From NCBI GenBank assembly GCA_000469685.2, contig LS997563.1, forward strand, positions 45,957,151 to 46,021,150: a DNA stretch of 64,000 bases, written 5' to 3'. The stretch is from Haemonchus contortus (taxonomy: Eukaryota > Nematoda > Chromadorea > Rhabditida > Trichostrongylidae). Of this stretch, positions 24,901-36,935 are shown one piece after another. The translations under genes were made by a program, and so were the position numbers. The notes below the pieces were generated by a model. The model had not been told where the DNA came from. It searched no databases and was given only the letters and a program-made list of their open reading frames with translations. Each line of letters starts with the position of its first letter. Position 1 is the stretch's first letter.

Positions 24901-27900
24901 GAGGAGCATCTTGCACTTCTGGATACGGTTTTTCTTCATGGATGCAGTGAAAAGGTGCACCTTTCGGCATCGATAAGGTGTCAATCCCAGCTTCTCTTCA
25001 AACTAAACGGCGGGTGGAATTATGAATTATCCCCAGCTTTTTGGCAATCTTCCTCATGGACCTCTTCGAACTGCGTCGCACAATATCCCGTACAACTTTA
25101 AGGTTTCTAGTGAATGTTGCAGTTGTTTTTTTTTCCCCTCCCTGTGTGGTCTTCTGTAGTATCGAACTCCTCGAATCGTTTGATGGTGAAGTCCACAGTT
25201 CTTCTGCTGACTGATAGAACTTTTGCGACGGTTTCGGAACAGCGACCCATCTGGTGTAACTGAATGATAGCGGGTCTGAGAGGATGAGGTCCAACCATTT
25301 TGGAAGGAGTGAGAGCTGTGGATCGAAGCTTGTGCTAATGATCAAGGAAGAAGTGCTTAACATGTTCGCGGCTAATCGAGAGATCATCGCTACATTAAAT
25401 CAATAGGTAGAACTCTGCAACTTTGAGCAAGTAATTTTGGCGCACCCTGTAGGTCTGTGATTTCTTGGTTGTTCTTTCGTTGGATCCCAGACTCAAGCAG
25501 TAGCTTTCACTGAACGATTTACTTAGAAATACGGCAGAGCGCCTTACCTTTCCGGTGACAGCCTTAGCCCTTAATAGCCAAAAAATGAAAACTCACATGT
25601 GATTGCAAAGCGAAAGCAGTAGTCCAAAAGCCATCTGAGATATTCCGACGATAATAGAGGTCTTCATTTTCATTGGATTCAAGAAATTCAGCTTGTTCTT
25701 GGCAATATTCCAAACCGGATCCACACCGAACGGATACGGCCCCTAGAAAACTGAGGGGGTAATCTATAAGAGCAGCATCTCCAGGCAAAGTTTTGAGGGA
25801 CGGGGGGGGAACGAGTGTACTATAGCCGTATAAGAGAAGAAATGCATTTACTCACCAAGTTTGAATCGAAAGCGTACTCTGGTGGAAATGTTAGATCTAA
25901 TGTTTGACTGTTGTTGTGGCCTTCCTCTTCCATATGCGCTAACAGTGATTGCCTGAAAATTTTGCAGCCCTAATGAGCATCAGCTGCTACAATAGCAGTC
26001 TAGAAATTTTCTTAGCACTTTTGTGCCTTTGTCTATTTGAGTCTCACCTCATCGTTGGTCTAGCTGCCTAGGCGTAATCATGTAACATCTTTTTAAACTC
26101 ACGGATACGGATTCTTCCATGATGAACTGAATATGTTAATAGATTTCGAATAGATGTCGTTGTAGAGCAACCCAGTGTAGACGGAAAATATTCCCATGAG
26201 AAGAATAACATATCGGCCTCCGAAGAAGGTATTGAAGATCTTTAAAGGGATTTGTTGGGTTGACTATACGATTCGGACTATTCCGTGTTGCTGCGATTCT
26301 ATGAAGGAATCGAAAAAGTCAACGTCTGGGTTTTGGAGAGGTCTATGCTTGCAGTCGTTCTAACGCCCCAAGTCGTTACTTTCATACTCAAAAACCCAAC
26401 GGATACTCCAACAACCTGACCTCATCTTTGATTTTCATTGCAATCAGCTTCTTTTCAAAAATAACGAAGGCCAGAGCTGCCAGTAGCATGATGATTCCAT
26501 GTCCAGAGTCACCAAACATAACAGCAAACAAGAAAGGGAAGGAGATGATCGACCAAGGAGCTAAAAAGAGTTTGAAGTTGTAAGAGCGAGGTAGCATCAT
26601 GGAGAACAGACATTTCAATAGTGCTTCGAGGTAAGCCTTATTTTTGTCGAAGCAGCAACTGGCAGTCGAATTTGGGGACTACAGTTCAAGCCTGAGAAAG
26701 TCGGCGTATAACCCCTCTGTCTACGATACCAAGAAAACTTTCATCCACTAACCAGGATTAACCTCTCGGTAGTTGGCGATACCATAGGCGTCAACGATAT
26801 TTTGGAATCCTTGAGTGAATTTGTTCAATTTGAAATGTGTTGGCGGCTCCTTATGTGTTTCCATCTCGTTTAGCACAGCGTGTACGGTAGATCCAGCTTG
26901 TTCCTGCAACGATCAGTTCGCGAGTTTTTTTTTTTTTGAGCAGATAATTTGCATACTGCACTGAACTGAGAACTGAACTAGATTTGAGAAGCTGTCACTA
27001 GCTGATACGGAAAGACTTACTGTTCCTTTGCGAAGTGCTGCTTTCACGAGTGGGAGGTCTACAGTAGGTATCCAACACTCGGCAATCAGACATTTGTAGG
27101 TGACGTCGACAGCAAACATATTGAGAGTGTGGAAAATGGATTTCAATTTAAGCAACTAAAGAAACGAAGGCGATTGAGTGCTGGCTACAGTAAAAAAACA
27201 GTAATTAATGAGTAACTGACCATAATTGACCACTTTTTCACACTCAATGCTGCTGCGAAGATGATTTTATGACGATACTCTAACGTCTTGCTGATAACAC
27301 TTTGCATATCGCCAACCTTGAATCAGGTAATTTGCAATTAGAGGGTAAACAGCTTTCTCTTTCCCAGAGCTGAACTACCAGCTTACCTGTCCATTAATCT
27401 GGGCCAGAAGATGCGCTCGTTCGACGCGATTTTCAGGGCAGTTGTAGATGACAGCGTGAAATCTGAATTGAATATTCTAGCAATAGATCTTTGAGGATAC
27501 CAAATAATCTGTAAAATCACCCAGCACAGATTTTCTGTACCCTTGTTCGAAGTTGGTCTCCAGAGAAAAACAGTATAAACACTGCCTTGTCATCAGATTT
27601 GTCATGCTGGAAAGTGAATAAAAGCCAATCAAATGAATGAGTTCGAACCACCTAACACTTACATCGAAAAGTTCGGTTTGTTCAGTGATATCGACAGTTC
27701 GCACAAAGACTTTACCACGACAGAAACGCCAAATGAAGCGTTCAAATGAAATAACTTTACTGCGACTGATCACTCCGGTAATAAACCTGAACATGAACGG
27801 GTGGATTGTGGTGATTGTTTTAGTCTGACAATGAGTTTGCTGCTAAAAAAGGAAGACAACTGAGTATATGAGCCTGAACAAGTGGATCGGTGGATAGACT

Positions 27901-29870
27901 GGGTGGGCTTTTGGTAGAAGGCCAGGTTGCATTTTCCATCAAAAACTTGCTTTTCCCTTTCCGCAGAAAAGGACGAGGTATCCATTTATCCACCGTGCTT
28001 TGATCTAACTATCTAGGCTTCCCTTCACACTCAGGTGTCATGTGGAATTGAAAATTCCTTTGAAGAGGAGTCAGCTCGAAAGATTCTACTCTTGCAATTC
28101 CTTCGAAGCGTTAATCCAGAACGTGTGGTTACAATTGAATGGAGCAACCTTGTTGGGCAGTCAGGGTTCAAAACTGAGGCTTATGTAACGAAAAAAAACA
28201 CAGCTAAGCTGCACTAACCTGAGCTCGGTTTCTTCTCGGCGCTCCTTCTCGTAATCAATCTTGATGCCAACAGTAAATGGACCAGCTTCACCTCGTGATG
28301 CTTCACTAATCGACATAGCAGCATCTCTCTTTGACTGAAAACATCTTCTTCAATGCGCAAAGTGATCGGGGTTCTTTATGAAACGTTTATGGATATTTTA
28401 ACAGTTGTTTAGGTGGCACAACTGTGCTCTAGTGTTTCCAGAATACACACTATTCCCAACTCACGCAAATCGCCGCTGTTGAAACTGGCTTTCTTCAGAG
28501 TAATCCACCTACATATGTACGTATGTACGGTACGTAAACCTCGATCCATGAACTACGCAGCATTGTTTTTATAAATAGGGGCCAAGTATGATCGTCGTCG
28601 TGCACCTTTATGCCTCAGATGTGAAACGGATGGATCAATTAACGGTTTCTTTTCTTTGTTGTTATAAGGGAGTGCTACTTCAATAGTGCCTCATTGTGTT
28701 CTGGCCCACGAGTGTGCAGATTACGTCGTCGCTACACAACCTCAACATACTGATAACGTCCGAAGACCGAGTTCCGATCTTCGGACGTTATCGGCTGGCG
28801 AAGTGCAAAGACAAAAAAAGTTCCGTGATGAAGTTGCTTGAACATCTCTCTAAGAAGAGAGGAGAGACGGATTTGCAATCCCAAAAATTGATTTGCAAAG
28901 AAGCTGTCCGAACAGTAGGGAGGGTATAAGAGATTTTCAGACGAAGGAATTCTTTCAACCACTTTACAACTCTTTTAGGAACTGCCTGCGCTTTTTTCAT
29001 ACGCTCACCTCGTCCAACAAGCTTTGAACTTTCTCAAGCACAGCTTTCATTTCCAGGAGTTGAACATGATTCTTCTTCAACTGCTTCGTGCTCTTATTGA
29101 TCGAAATCAGTTCCTCTTCCAGTTTCTCGAAATTGGCCTGGAATCAGAATTAGACGTTCAAGAGAAGGACCTCGTAAAGTAATATACCAATTCTTTAATC
29201 TCAACTTTTGTAGTTTTTGTTACAAGTAGTATTTCCTCTAGTGAGGGTGAATTTTGCCCCTTTTCTTCTGCATAGACTTTATAATGACACAAAAACAGTA
29301 ACGTTACTGAATTACCTCGAGCTCTACCATGTTCTTTGGCTGAGGGGCTGGAATGTGCTCATCGTGATCCACTATTTCCACGTCATCCTTCTGCACCTCG
29401 TCCTCTATGAAACCTGAATCCCCAACATCAATTTACGTTAAATTCCCTTTCATCAACAATAGAATGTAAAAGTAGTAAATAAACTACTACTTCAAGATTC
29501 TATTCAATTTTTTTCCTGGGTTCCGGAACGTTTTAGAATGACAATGAGTTACAGGCATTTGACCTCAGCTAGTTTGGAAAATGTGACTTACGCAATTTCC
29601 TTTCCATTTCTTCACAACGACGTACTTCGTTGACAAATTTCTTTTGATAAGCATTCTGCTCCTCGTTCAACTGCAAGAAACATTCGAAATCAACCATAGT
29701 CAGCAATGGCGGTCAATTTCCGATGAAAACAACACGGCAAATCTGGTACTCACATCCAGAAACTGTGCCAGGCCAAGTTCTCCCAATTCTGCCACGCACT
29801 GGTAGGCAGAGTCCGTTTGAAGGAAAATTTGGCAGAGGCTCATCACCTCCGACCGATAGATTGAGCCCAT
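21924..29870 (-). CDS. V-type proton ATPase V0 subunit a
   Basis: Membrane subunit that carries protons past the c-ring and anchors the stator. Twenty-two exons, read downward: 29870-29754, 29670-29592, 29413-29316, 29137-29009, 28334-28219, 27786-27663, 27606-27521, 27462-27387, 27316-27221, 27155-27021, 26903-26753, 26560-26421, 26239-26103, 25952-25856, 25742-25597, 23931-23844, 23739-23611, 23099-22980, 22863-22717, 22618-22501, 22426-22255, 22023-21924. They total 2601 bases (866 residues), normal for the family, with every phase consistent. Visible: N-terminus [48 protein letters not shown] at the first membrane helix, and [19 protein letters not shown] with the essential channel Arg. 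CYLQQWYP is a form I associate with nematode homologues. C. elegans has four paralogues (unc-32, vha-5, vha-6, vha-7); the length suits vha-6, but I cannot assign one. A likely trans-splice acceptor (TTTGCAG) ends at 29905. Exon 19 ends at a weak donor (GTCATT). Confidence 0.95.
23286..23335. repeat. Two-copy 25-bp tandem repeat in V-ATPase intron
   Basis: Two head-to-tail copies of a 25-base unit starting AGAGCACCTATCA and ending TCCCAAGCTCT, differing at one base (G/T at unit position 14). The start of a third copy (AGAGCA) follows. It lies in the intron between exons 17 and 18. Confidence 0.8.
24158..25449 (-). mobile_element. mariner-type transposon, 1292 bp, in V-ATPase intron 15
   Basis: Perfect 28-bp terminal inverted repeats (CAGGGTGCGCCAAAATTACT at each end) flanked by TA on both sides (24156-24157, 25450-25451). 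It lies between V-ATPase exons 15 and 16. The length and the antisense transposase relic inside fit a Tc1/mariner element. The perfect TIRs suggest a fairly recent insertion, although the coding part is already broken. Confidence 0.92.
24250..25390 (-). pseudogene. mariner-type transposase, frameshifted
   Basis: Transposase pieces in several minus-strand frames. An N-terminal helix-turn-helix piece ([15 protein letters not shown], about 25107-25298) is followed by SDEKLFTLE with the first catalytic Asp. Then come IMVWAAIT, a QQDSAPA-like motif with the second Asp, and [11 protein letters not shown] with the third. These are the D,D,D landmarks of the mariner family with a spacing of about 34 between the last two. 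At least two frame changes prevent a single product, so it is not autonomous. Confidence 0.8.
28752..28792. repeat. Perfect 15-bp hairpin in V-ATPase intron 4
   Basis: GATAACGTCCGAAGA at 28752-28766 and its exact reverse complement at 28778-28792, with an 11-base loop. It lies in the long fourth intron. It could be a relic of a small inverted-repeat element or an RNA hairpin in the pre-mRNA; no function can be assigned. Confidence 0.8.
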
Positions 29871-29904
29871 TTTGGCGGAGGGACTCAGATGGCTTTATGC
29901 TATC

Positions 29905-32677
29905 CTGCAAACCGATTCAGATAATCACTCAAGGTCACTATTTATGATATGGATATGATTCTTGAGGTGAAAGAGATCTTCGATATAATTGTTGGGCCAT
30001 GGTCAGGATAGTACCGTAATCTTTCTGCCTTTCCTTTGCCAGAGCATGGAAGCCGAATGTACTTGAAACTCATCCCATTCAAGCAATATGGATCGGATGA
30101 ATGGATCTTAAGCATTCTCGGTATCCAGCCTCTGATCGAAATGGCAAAGCCGAGACCCTTTCTATTGAACCTGTACTATCCAGCCAAAGCTCCACAATCA
30201 TACGTGCGACGTCATTATACTAGGTCAAGAATCACTGTAATCACTCTAATAGAAGTCTGACGTAGATATTCAGAAGAACTAAGGAATAAAGAGACCTAAC
30301 AATGAAGATTGCGTCAGGGAGTGTTAATGACTGAAGAGGACCGGTGTTATCAGCACCAGCACATTTCACGCTAGCTATGTCGCTTATCAGCAAGAAGTAG
30401 AGCGGCTTCAGCTCTGCCCTTTGAATTAAAAAAGGTAAATCTCAACTAGCTTTGTTCAAGCGAAGTACCATGCCATATATCCACGACTCACTGTAAATCA
30501 GAGCCGGGTGATGATGATAATTAAACTGTTCAAACAGCGGAACCTAGTGCACTGATTGATTCATCGCTACTACCAAACTACGCTTTCAGGAAACAGATGC
30601 ACTGTTGAAAGTCCTGCAAACCAAGGAAGCAGTCAAGCCTAAGAGATTCGCTTGTGGTGAGCCAGCCACGGTCAGTGCACCATTTCGCAGCAAAACGCTT
30701 CCTACGTTCTCAAAACTGTCATCTGACCTGCCACTGGGTTTACCTCTCAATAGGCTTCTCAGGCGTGTAGTAGATGTCGCGTCGTGATTGAAGTATAATA
30801 TCATAAACGGACTCTTGGGTTCTTCAAGTTACGAGAGAATACGTTTTCTCCGACTTCTCAATTATTCTTCGCTTATGCTGTTAAGGAGTATATTGCTTTG
30901 CAGCCGACTTCTTTCTGTGCTTTTAGCCCAGGATGTCACCTTTCGGAGTTCCAAGGGCTTTCAAAGAAGAGACTATGGAGGTATTGTAAACGAAGGGCAT
31001 AATAGACGAAGTGCTCGTACGAACGGAGAGCTTTGAAGCTCACGAATGTGCGCAAATGCCGTAGAAGCCCCTGGGAGTAACACATTAGTTTTGGGGTTGA
31101 TTATTTTATAATTTGTCATTATTTCTCTTGCCCATCACAGTTTCATATACCCCTTCAAGGACAACTCCGAATCTAAAAAATGTATGCACGGCGCACTCAT
31201 GAGCATGAGTTCCGTTACTAAATCGCATGAGTACGGGTGTTTTACCCCAATTTCAAGAGAGGATCGATTTTTCACTATAATTCACCACCGCACTATCATC
31301 AATTGTTCTTGTCCATCCTTCATTTCTGTTCATTTCCATTTCATTTTACTGTTATAATTTACAATCCATCAGGGATGCAGGCAATTGCAGTGCAGGGATT
31401 GTGGAATGTTATCAAAGAACGGAGAAGGGAGCAGACCAAGTATGTAGGATGTCCTCCATCTGCTCGCTGTCGAGGAAAAAGATACATATGTACGTGTACT
31501 TGTCCGTTCTGGTGGATGCCTAATGTAATTAATTTCTATTACTGGTTGAAAGGAACTGTCTTCATCCTAAAACTAGCGAAGGTGGAACGCAGCGGTATGC
31601 GACCGATTACTCGGCACGGTTTCCGGTATTGAGAACCTCGTGTCTCGCTCAGATCAAGGGCAAAAAGGGTACTCTCAAATTCCTAATGATCGCACAGTAA
31701 TTTGTACAGGGCAGAATACAATCTCCCCGAAACCATGGAGGACTAGTTGACCTTGTGGGTGCCTACAAAATGTGATATATCTTTCCTGAAATATGCCCAA
31801 CGGTTTTGAACAAATCTACAGAGACGAGCGTTATGTTCCTGATAAAATATGTGGAAATGTTTTGGAAGCAGTCGTTTCCAAAACACTTCGGTCGCCTGTA
31901 TTATCTTTAAATCGCGATAATCGAGCTAGTTAACTTTTTTCCGGATGAACATCAACTTTTAATAAATGTCTTGGATCGGCCTTCTTCTTCACACACATCT
32001 ATCAAGTTTGCAATCAAGTCATTGCGTATTTTCCAAGCAGTTCGAAGGTTTACATTGAATTATTACCGCCTATTTTTCAAAGTGGTCCGTATTCACAGAC
32101 CAGAAACCTGAGTATTTTATGGCCCACATCCAACCGAATAAGTATTTATTTCCTGTGAAATGATAATTACAATTCCCCAAAATACTAGCAGTTACCTCGT
32201 TGCCATCCGATTAGATTCCATGAAGGGTTGAGTCTCTGATTTCTCGATAATTATGTAATTCTTCACAACCAGCTCAACTGAAGACTTAGCTTTCTCTATT
32301 CGAGGAAATCCAAACCATTTCAATCCCTAAGATGATGACGTTTACATTTTAAGCATGTTATATCATTTTTTTGACGGTCGTTGAGGTTTTCCATCAAAGT
32401 TGTATTCTCCAATTCTGTAAAAGTTGTATTCAAGTTGTATTTTGTATTTCTTTCATAAGCAACATCCAATAACAAGAAATGGCACGCACAATAAGAGTTC
32501 AAATTCAGTAATGATGAATAATAGCAGAAGAAATGCTTGTACAGAAAGAAGCCATCGTTTAAGTCCTCTAGCTGAGTAGTATCACGGTATCACAGAGCAA
32601 GGAATACAAGTGAATATGCACACAAAGCTCAATTCGTTCCACTTCTTCATCGACGATCTCCGGATCCTCTTTCATGG
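29905..32677. other. Spacer between V-ATPase and peptide gene
   Basis: No gene recognised. A 53-codon frame at 30875-31036 (plus) begins with a Leu-rich stretch (MLLRSILLCSRLLSVLLAQ) and has two Arg-Arg pairs, so it could be read as a small secreted peptide. Arg residues inside the hydrophobic core and the lack of any paralogue make this weak. A frame at 31237-31632 also resembles nothing known. Confidence 0.4.
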
Positions 32678-32965
32678 CTAACGGCCCCAGCCCCATCCAC
32701 CCATCATGAATGGATCGAACATTCCACCACCCATCATGAACGGATCAAACATACCCATGCCACCGAATGGGAAACCGAAACCGAATTGGCGTTTCACTCT
32801 GAAAATGCACTTATGAAGAGCATATCTAGAGCTATGCACAGAATGAAGATATCCGCTATGTTCACCTTACCTATCACGAGCTCCTTCAGACTCCTCCATC
32901 GGTGATGAAAAAACGATGACGGCGCTGACAATTATCAAAAACAAGACTGGCCATACAGAACGCAT
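32678..32965 (-). CDS. Secreted Gly/Met/Phe-rich peptide precursor A
   Basis: Two exons, 32965-32871 and 32798-32678, encode 71 residues. A signal peptide (MRSVWPVLFLIIVSAVIVFS) and a short acidic spacer (PMEESEGARDR) lead to Val-Lys-Arg, a dibasic processing site. The remaining 36 residues begin QFGFGFPFGG, contain MFDPFMMGG twice, and end GWGWGR. After cleavage the N-terminal Gln could form pyroglutamate. The layout resembles nematode neuropeptide-like or antimicrobial peptide precursors (Gly/aromatic-rich nlp/cnc type), but I recognise no exact family. The 72-base intron has good sites (GTAAGG, TTTTCAG). A TTTACAG acceptor five bases before the ATG suggests trans-splicing. A paralogue lies at 38646 in divergent orientation. 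Confidence 0.85.
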
Positions 32966-34033
32966 TGTTTCTGTAAATTACCCATGATGCAAGTAGTGAT
33001 TTTTACTACATGTGATATATATAATAGAAATCGCTGTGTACAGGTTAGTTAACTCTCGGATGTTTGTGTAGTAGCATTCCAAGTTCTTGAGGGTATGTGT
33101 TTCTAAAACTTGGTGCAGGCTCATTTTCTACAGTATCTTTTCGATGAAAGAAGCATCTTATAGTACTGCAGGATAAGAAATTCATTCACCAAGCGGTATT
33201 CAGTGCTATTGGGTATCTCGAGAAGTTATCTTAACAACGAACTCAATGAGGTTGTACTCTGTTGATTCTCCTCCAAGACCCTAAAGTCAGTATGGAGGAT
33301 ATTATTAAGGGTTGTAGTGATCTACAGCGATTAGTGTGAGTCGATAGTCAGGAGTCATAGAAAATATCTTCTCTGCGTTGAAAAGGGGAATACAAAGTAG
33401 CCTGTATCTCCAGGCGAGTTCAAAGCATTTGGGTATATTGTCGCAAGAACATCATACGAACGGGAGAGAAAGTAGCACATTCACCCACTTCAGAGGGGAT
33501 AAACTTTAGAGGATCATCCCTTTATGGGAATGCCCAAACAAAAGGTTATGAGGTGACACTTTAGGGAAATGCGTTCAGGTTGAAGCCGGGGAAATGGGTG
33601 AGCATTTTGTATAAGCTTCGGATGAAGGTGGCAAGGTGTTTCAGAGGACAGCGGGCCCTGCGGAGGAATGGACCGAGTCGTGAGGAGTTTGAAAATCAAA
33701 TGGGCAAGCAAATGCGATACGGTCCCCGGAGGGGTCCAATACATAGAACAAGTTCAAGGGGCTGTCCATTGAGAACACAATAACACGGCAAAAAGATATG
33801 ATCGGCATCAAACGCCCCTGCCTTCAAAGGGCGAGTAGATGTTCCTTAACTGTTCTCTGATACGATCATTTATACAACTACACGGTTCCTAATTCGCTGA
33901 ACACAAGTGCACTTGTACCTGAAGAAAAAGTGTTCGCCGAGCCAGGGGCCCGTCGCAGTGGTTCCATTTGTATAGAAAATTCGAGTAAAAGTTCAAAAAG
34001 GATCAAGTTTTGGGGCAATAATCAACCCATCTG

Positions 34034-34129
34034 GGGGATGATTCCATGCATTCGACTTCCATTCAGAGTCGTGGTGGCGTATTGAATGCGTATGTGGCCT
34101 AACATGGATCGCGGTGGCCAGCCGATGTA
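34034..34129 (-). mobile_element. SINE copy 4, left part (interrupted)
   Basis: Tail and part of the core of a minus-strand SINE (CATTCGACTTCCATTCAG, GTATTGAATGCGTATGTGGC, GGCCAGCCGATGTA), cut by the mariner-type element that begins at 34130. The remainder resumes at 35417. Confidence 0.8.
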
Positions 34130-35416
34130 CAGGGTGGCTGAAAAGTATAGGACGCCACATTTGTAAGCGTAACTTCAAAGGTAGAGACCAGAGCGACAAA
34201 TAAACTTAACGAGGAATAGAGTAGAACTACAAGATCACTTAGGACAGCTGGTGTTCAAGGTTAGATCCTTTTGCTCTTACACAGGCCTTCAGACTCTCGA
34301 TGACTGAATCGACCGTACGCTGCAGCTAGTCGTCCCACGCCTTCTGAAGCGCCAACTGCTAAGCGTCAGACGTGCGGTAGGAGCGTCCTGCGATTTTCGC
34401 TTTCTAAGTACCCCCATACAGAGAAGTCCATTAAATTGAGATTTGGCGGAGAGGAGGGTCAGATGTCTTTACCTCAGTAACCGGGGAAGTGCGCGTCCAG
34501 TACTGCTTTTGTCGACTTCGAGGCATGAGGAGAGGCTCAATCTTGCTGATGGACGAATGATCGTTTACGGAAATGCTCAGTGAATCAGAGTAGCAGAGCG
34601 TCCATTAAAACTACCTTTTGGTGGACCGCGGAGTTGAACTTCACATTTTTGTCGACGAAGACCAAAGGTATTTTGCTTTCTGATGTCACCTCGGCCCAAA
34701 CCATAACACTTTTGGAAGATAGCCTGCTGTGCACAAGACAAGGTTTTGGGGACCTGGTGCCAGCTTTTGACAACAACTTTCTCTGGTTTTGACGGATTGG
34801 ATAGGTTCCGCGGTGAAATTTTTCACATCGGTCCAGATCACGTCAGAGATGCGGCGCGCACTGAGCTCTCGAAAAAGTTTTTTGCATTTTATCGGTCTAC
34901 TTTGCTTGGACTGCTCTGAAAGAAACTGTCCTCGACGGAGCCGATAATTGTTCAGCTTGAGATCGCGTTTCGCAATTTTTTGGATGGTTTGACGGCTGAT
35001 GTCGAGGCCAGAAGCAATCCGATTCATGTTGACTCCATGGTTGCGGGTGATCTTCTTCCTGGTGGTGTCAGAATCATCGGTGTGTTGACTGTTCCGGTTG
35101 TCCCCTTTTTGGCATCGCAGAGGCTCGTCCTCGATTCTTGAGAGCAGCGGCAACATTCCGTACGGTTGGAGAGGGAACACCGAGTCGTTTCGCAATGTCG
35201 CAGCTCCTGAAACCTTCTCTGAGCAGCTTCTCGATAGTGGGTCGGCGCGCAGAAACTTTCGTAGCGACTGTTCGGGCGAACGGTCAATCGAATGACTTAT
35301 ATGGATTCTTGTACAGATCCCAAGCTTTCTAAAAGTCTCACAAGGTTCTGAAAATACCCGTTGGCAGGGTGCCAGCAAGCGCTAAACGGCGCGTCCTATA
35401 CTTTTCAGCCACCCTG
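34130..35416 (-). mobile_element. mariner-type transposon, 1287 bp, nested in a SINE
   Basis: Perfect 26-bp terminal inverted repeats (CAGGGTGGCTGAAAAGTATA at each end) and TA target duplications (34128-34129, 35417-35418). Removing the element and one TA joins the two SINE halves into the family pattern (GATGTACAACTCAGTGCT). Different TIRs from the element at 24158, so a separate family. Confidence 0.92.
34440..35378 (-). pseudogene. mariner-type transposase, broken
   Basis: Minus-strand pieces: a helix-turn-helix region (SGLDISRQTIQKIAKRDLK), then DVIWTDVKNF with the first catalytic Asp, VMVWAEVTSESKIPLVFVD, a QQD-type motif with a stop beside it, and NLNLMDFSVW near the third Asp position. 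Frame changes and in-frame stops mean it cannot make a full transposase. The family assignment rests on the order of these landmarks and the 1.3-kb TIR/TA structure. Confidence 0.75.
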
Positions 35417-35510
35417 TACAACTCAGTGCTTGTCCTCCCAGACGAGTCCCTTACCGATTAATCGGCTCGAGGGTTGGAAGGTTTGGTTGGACTAGGCGGA
35501 TATTGAGTAA
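35417..35510 (-). mobile_element. SINE copy 4, right part
   Basis: Continuation of the SINE interrupted at 34129 (CTCAGTGCTTGTCCTCCCAG, GACGAGTCCCTTACCGATTA, GGCGGATATTGAG). The A/B-box head has been lost or diverged beyond recognition after 35510. Confidence 0.75.
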
Positions 35511-35789
35511 AAGTAGCAACCACAAACTAAAATATTATATTGAGAGCAGCAAAAAAGAAAGATTCAGCTCCAATTTTCCTGGCCAGCTATTTCAAACTTC
35601 CATAAAATGGTTATTTTGCTTTCTTTGCTCTATCTAATCATTGATACTTCCCCATTCATTCGATACCATAAATGCTGTATTCCTTGTCTAAAATCGCGTG
35701 AAATCATCGTGAAATAGTATTATTTCAACAGAATGTTCGAGTCTCAGGCACGTTTCAGATTCACATGTACCTAGAACATCAGTTCTTAT

Positions 35790-36055
35790 TAAATAGACTG
35801 TGGTATAATGGAAAATAGCACTACCAAGCGCGCATGTTCCGGATTCGGGTCCCGGATTGATCCCAGCCAAGGTCTTCAATCAAGCGTTCCATCTCTTCTC
35901 AGTCGGCGAATTGGTAACAGACCGGGCTGGAACGGCCAATGCACTGACTTGATCATCGGCTGCCTACCACAACTCATTGAATAGGCCACATAAGTATCAA
36001 CAAGACACTGCGATTCTGAACGGAATCGAATGTCAGGAAGCATCCCAACAATTGA
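35790..36055 (+). mobile_element. tRNA-derived SINE copy 5 (plus strand)
   Basis: Read 5'->3': an A-box-like GTGGTATAATGG, a B-box-like GGATTCGGGTCCCGG (about 35841-35855), the core (GGAACGGCCAATGCACTGAC, GATCATCGGCTGCCTACCAC) and the tail CGATTCTGAACGGAATCGAA followed by GCATCCCAA. The tail is the reverse complement of the start of the minus-strand copies, confirming one family. Confidence 0.75.
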
Positions 36056-36129
36056 ATGATTAGCGATGGAGAACTTTATCCCAATTTCAGACTAAGATAG
36101 CAAGCGTAAATATACGTATGCTGAAAAGA

Positions 36130-36370
36130 AGCAGTGGTAAACTACACTGTCACACACCCATGGCCCGAATCCTGGAGTGCTATCTGTCCTTGCCAACCCA
36201 GTCTTCCATCCCTTCTGGGTCTCAAATGGTGTCCGACTCGTCCGGGACCATGAAAGCACTAACTTGTACATCAGCTGGCATTCGTAAGTCTCTTTAGTGG
36301 GCGAATACTTATCCGAAACCTTGCCACGACATGAAATGAAAATAGAATGCTAGGACGCATCCCAAAACAG
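36130..36370 (+). mobile_element. tRNA-derived SINE copy 6 (plus strand)
   Basis: Begins AGTGGTAAACTACACTGTCA, then CCCGAATCCTGG at the B-box position, core GACTCGTCCGGGACCATGAA and AACTTGTACATCAGCTGGC, and ends near GACGCATCCCAAAAC. The tail half is diverged. It lies just after copy 5 in the same orientation. Confidence 0.7.
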
Positions 36371-36935
36371 GATTGACTGAAGCGAGAAAGTTTGTCTTTA
36401 TCTATTATAGTAAGGACTTCCAAACGTAACGTAATTTACCTTCTTTCCATTCTTTCCAGAAAAGCTAGACGACCCTGTTGCCGTATGTTGTAGTGATTAA
36501 ATGTGGTAGCTTTTTTCTACTTCGGTTTCATTGTGAGATTTGTAGTATGTTGGGAATAGATGTTCGCTGCCAGATTCTTGTGCGTGCACAGCCTTATAAA
36601 GGTGGTCGTTCTAGATCATATCGTCATCAATTTCTTATGATTGCGAACGGAACATCGCCGATTCTCTGCGTTTCTCAAAAACTCTCGTTTATCATTTATC
36701 ATAGACCGATTCGAAATTGTGGGAAGCGATGATCATGAGACCTTGTCGCTTTGACCTCACTAAGTACACTTTTTTCGTTGAGCGGTTCCCTGTGAACAGC
36801 AAGCGACACGATTTCCCTTAGGTCGTAACCCCTATGTCAGGAAAGGATAACATGGAAGAAGTGTAGTTCATCAAAAGAATACCGTCTGCCATTACAAGGA
36901 GGAAGAATAATCTGCTTGGGGCTAATTCCGCTCCT

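Noticed and set aside
26388..26618. Frames such as this one starting with Met inside the V-ATPase gene taken as separate genes
   Set aside because: They are parts of V-ATPase exons read through into introns, already accounted for in the 22-exon model.
36400..36480. Possible 24-base plus exon (KLDDPVA) between TTTCCAG and GTATGT
   Set aside because: Too short to judge and not linked in phase to any other segment.
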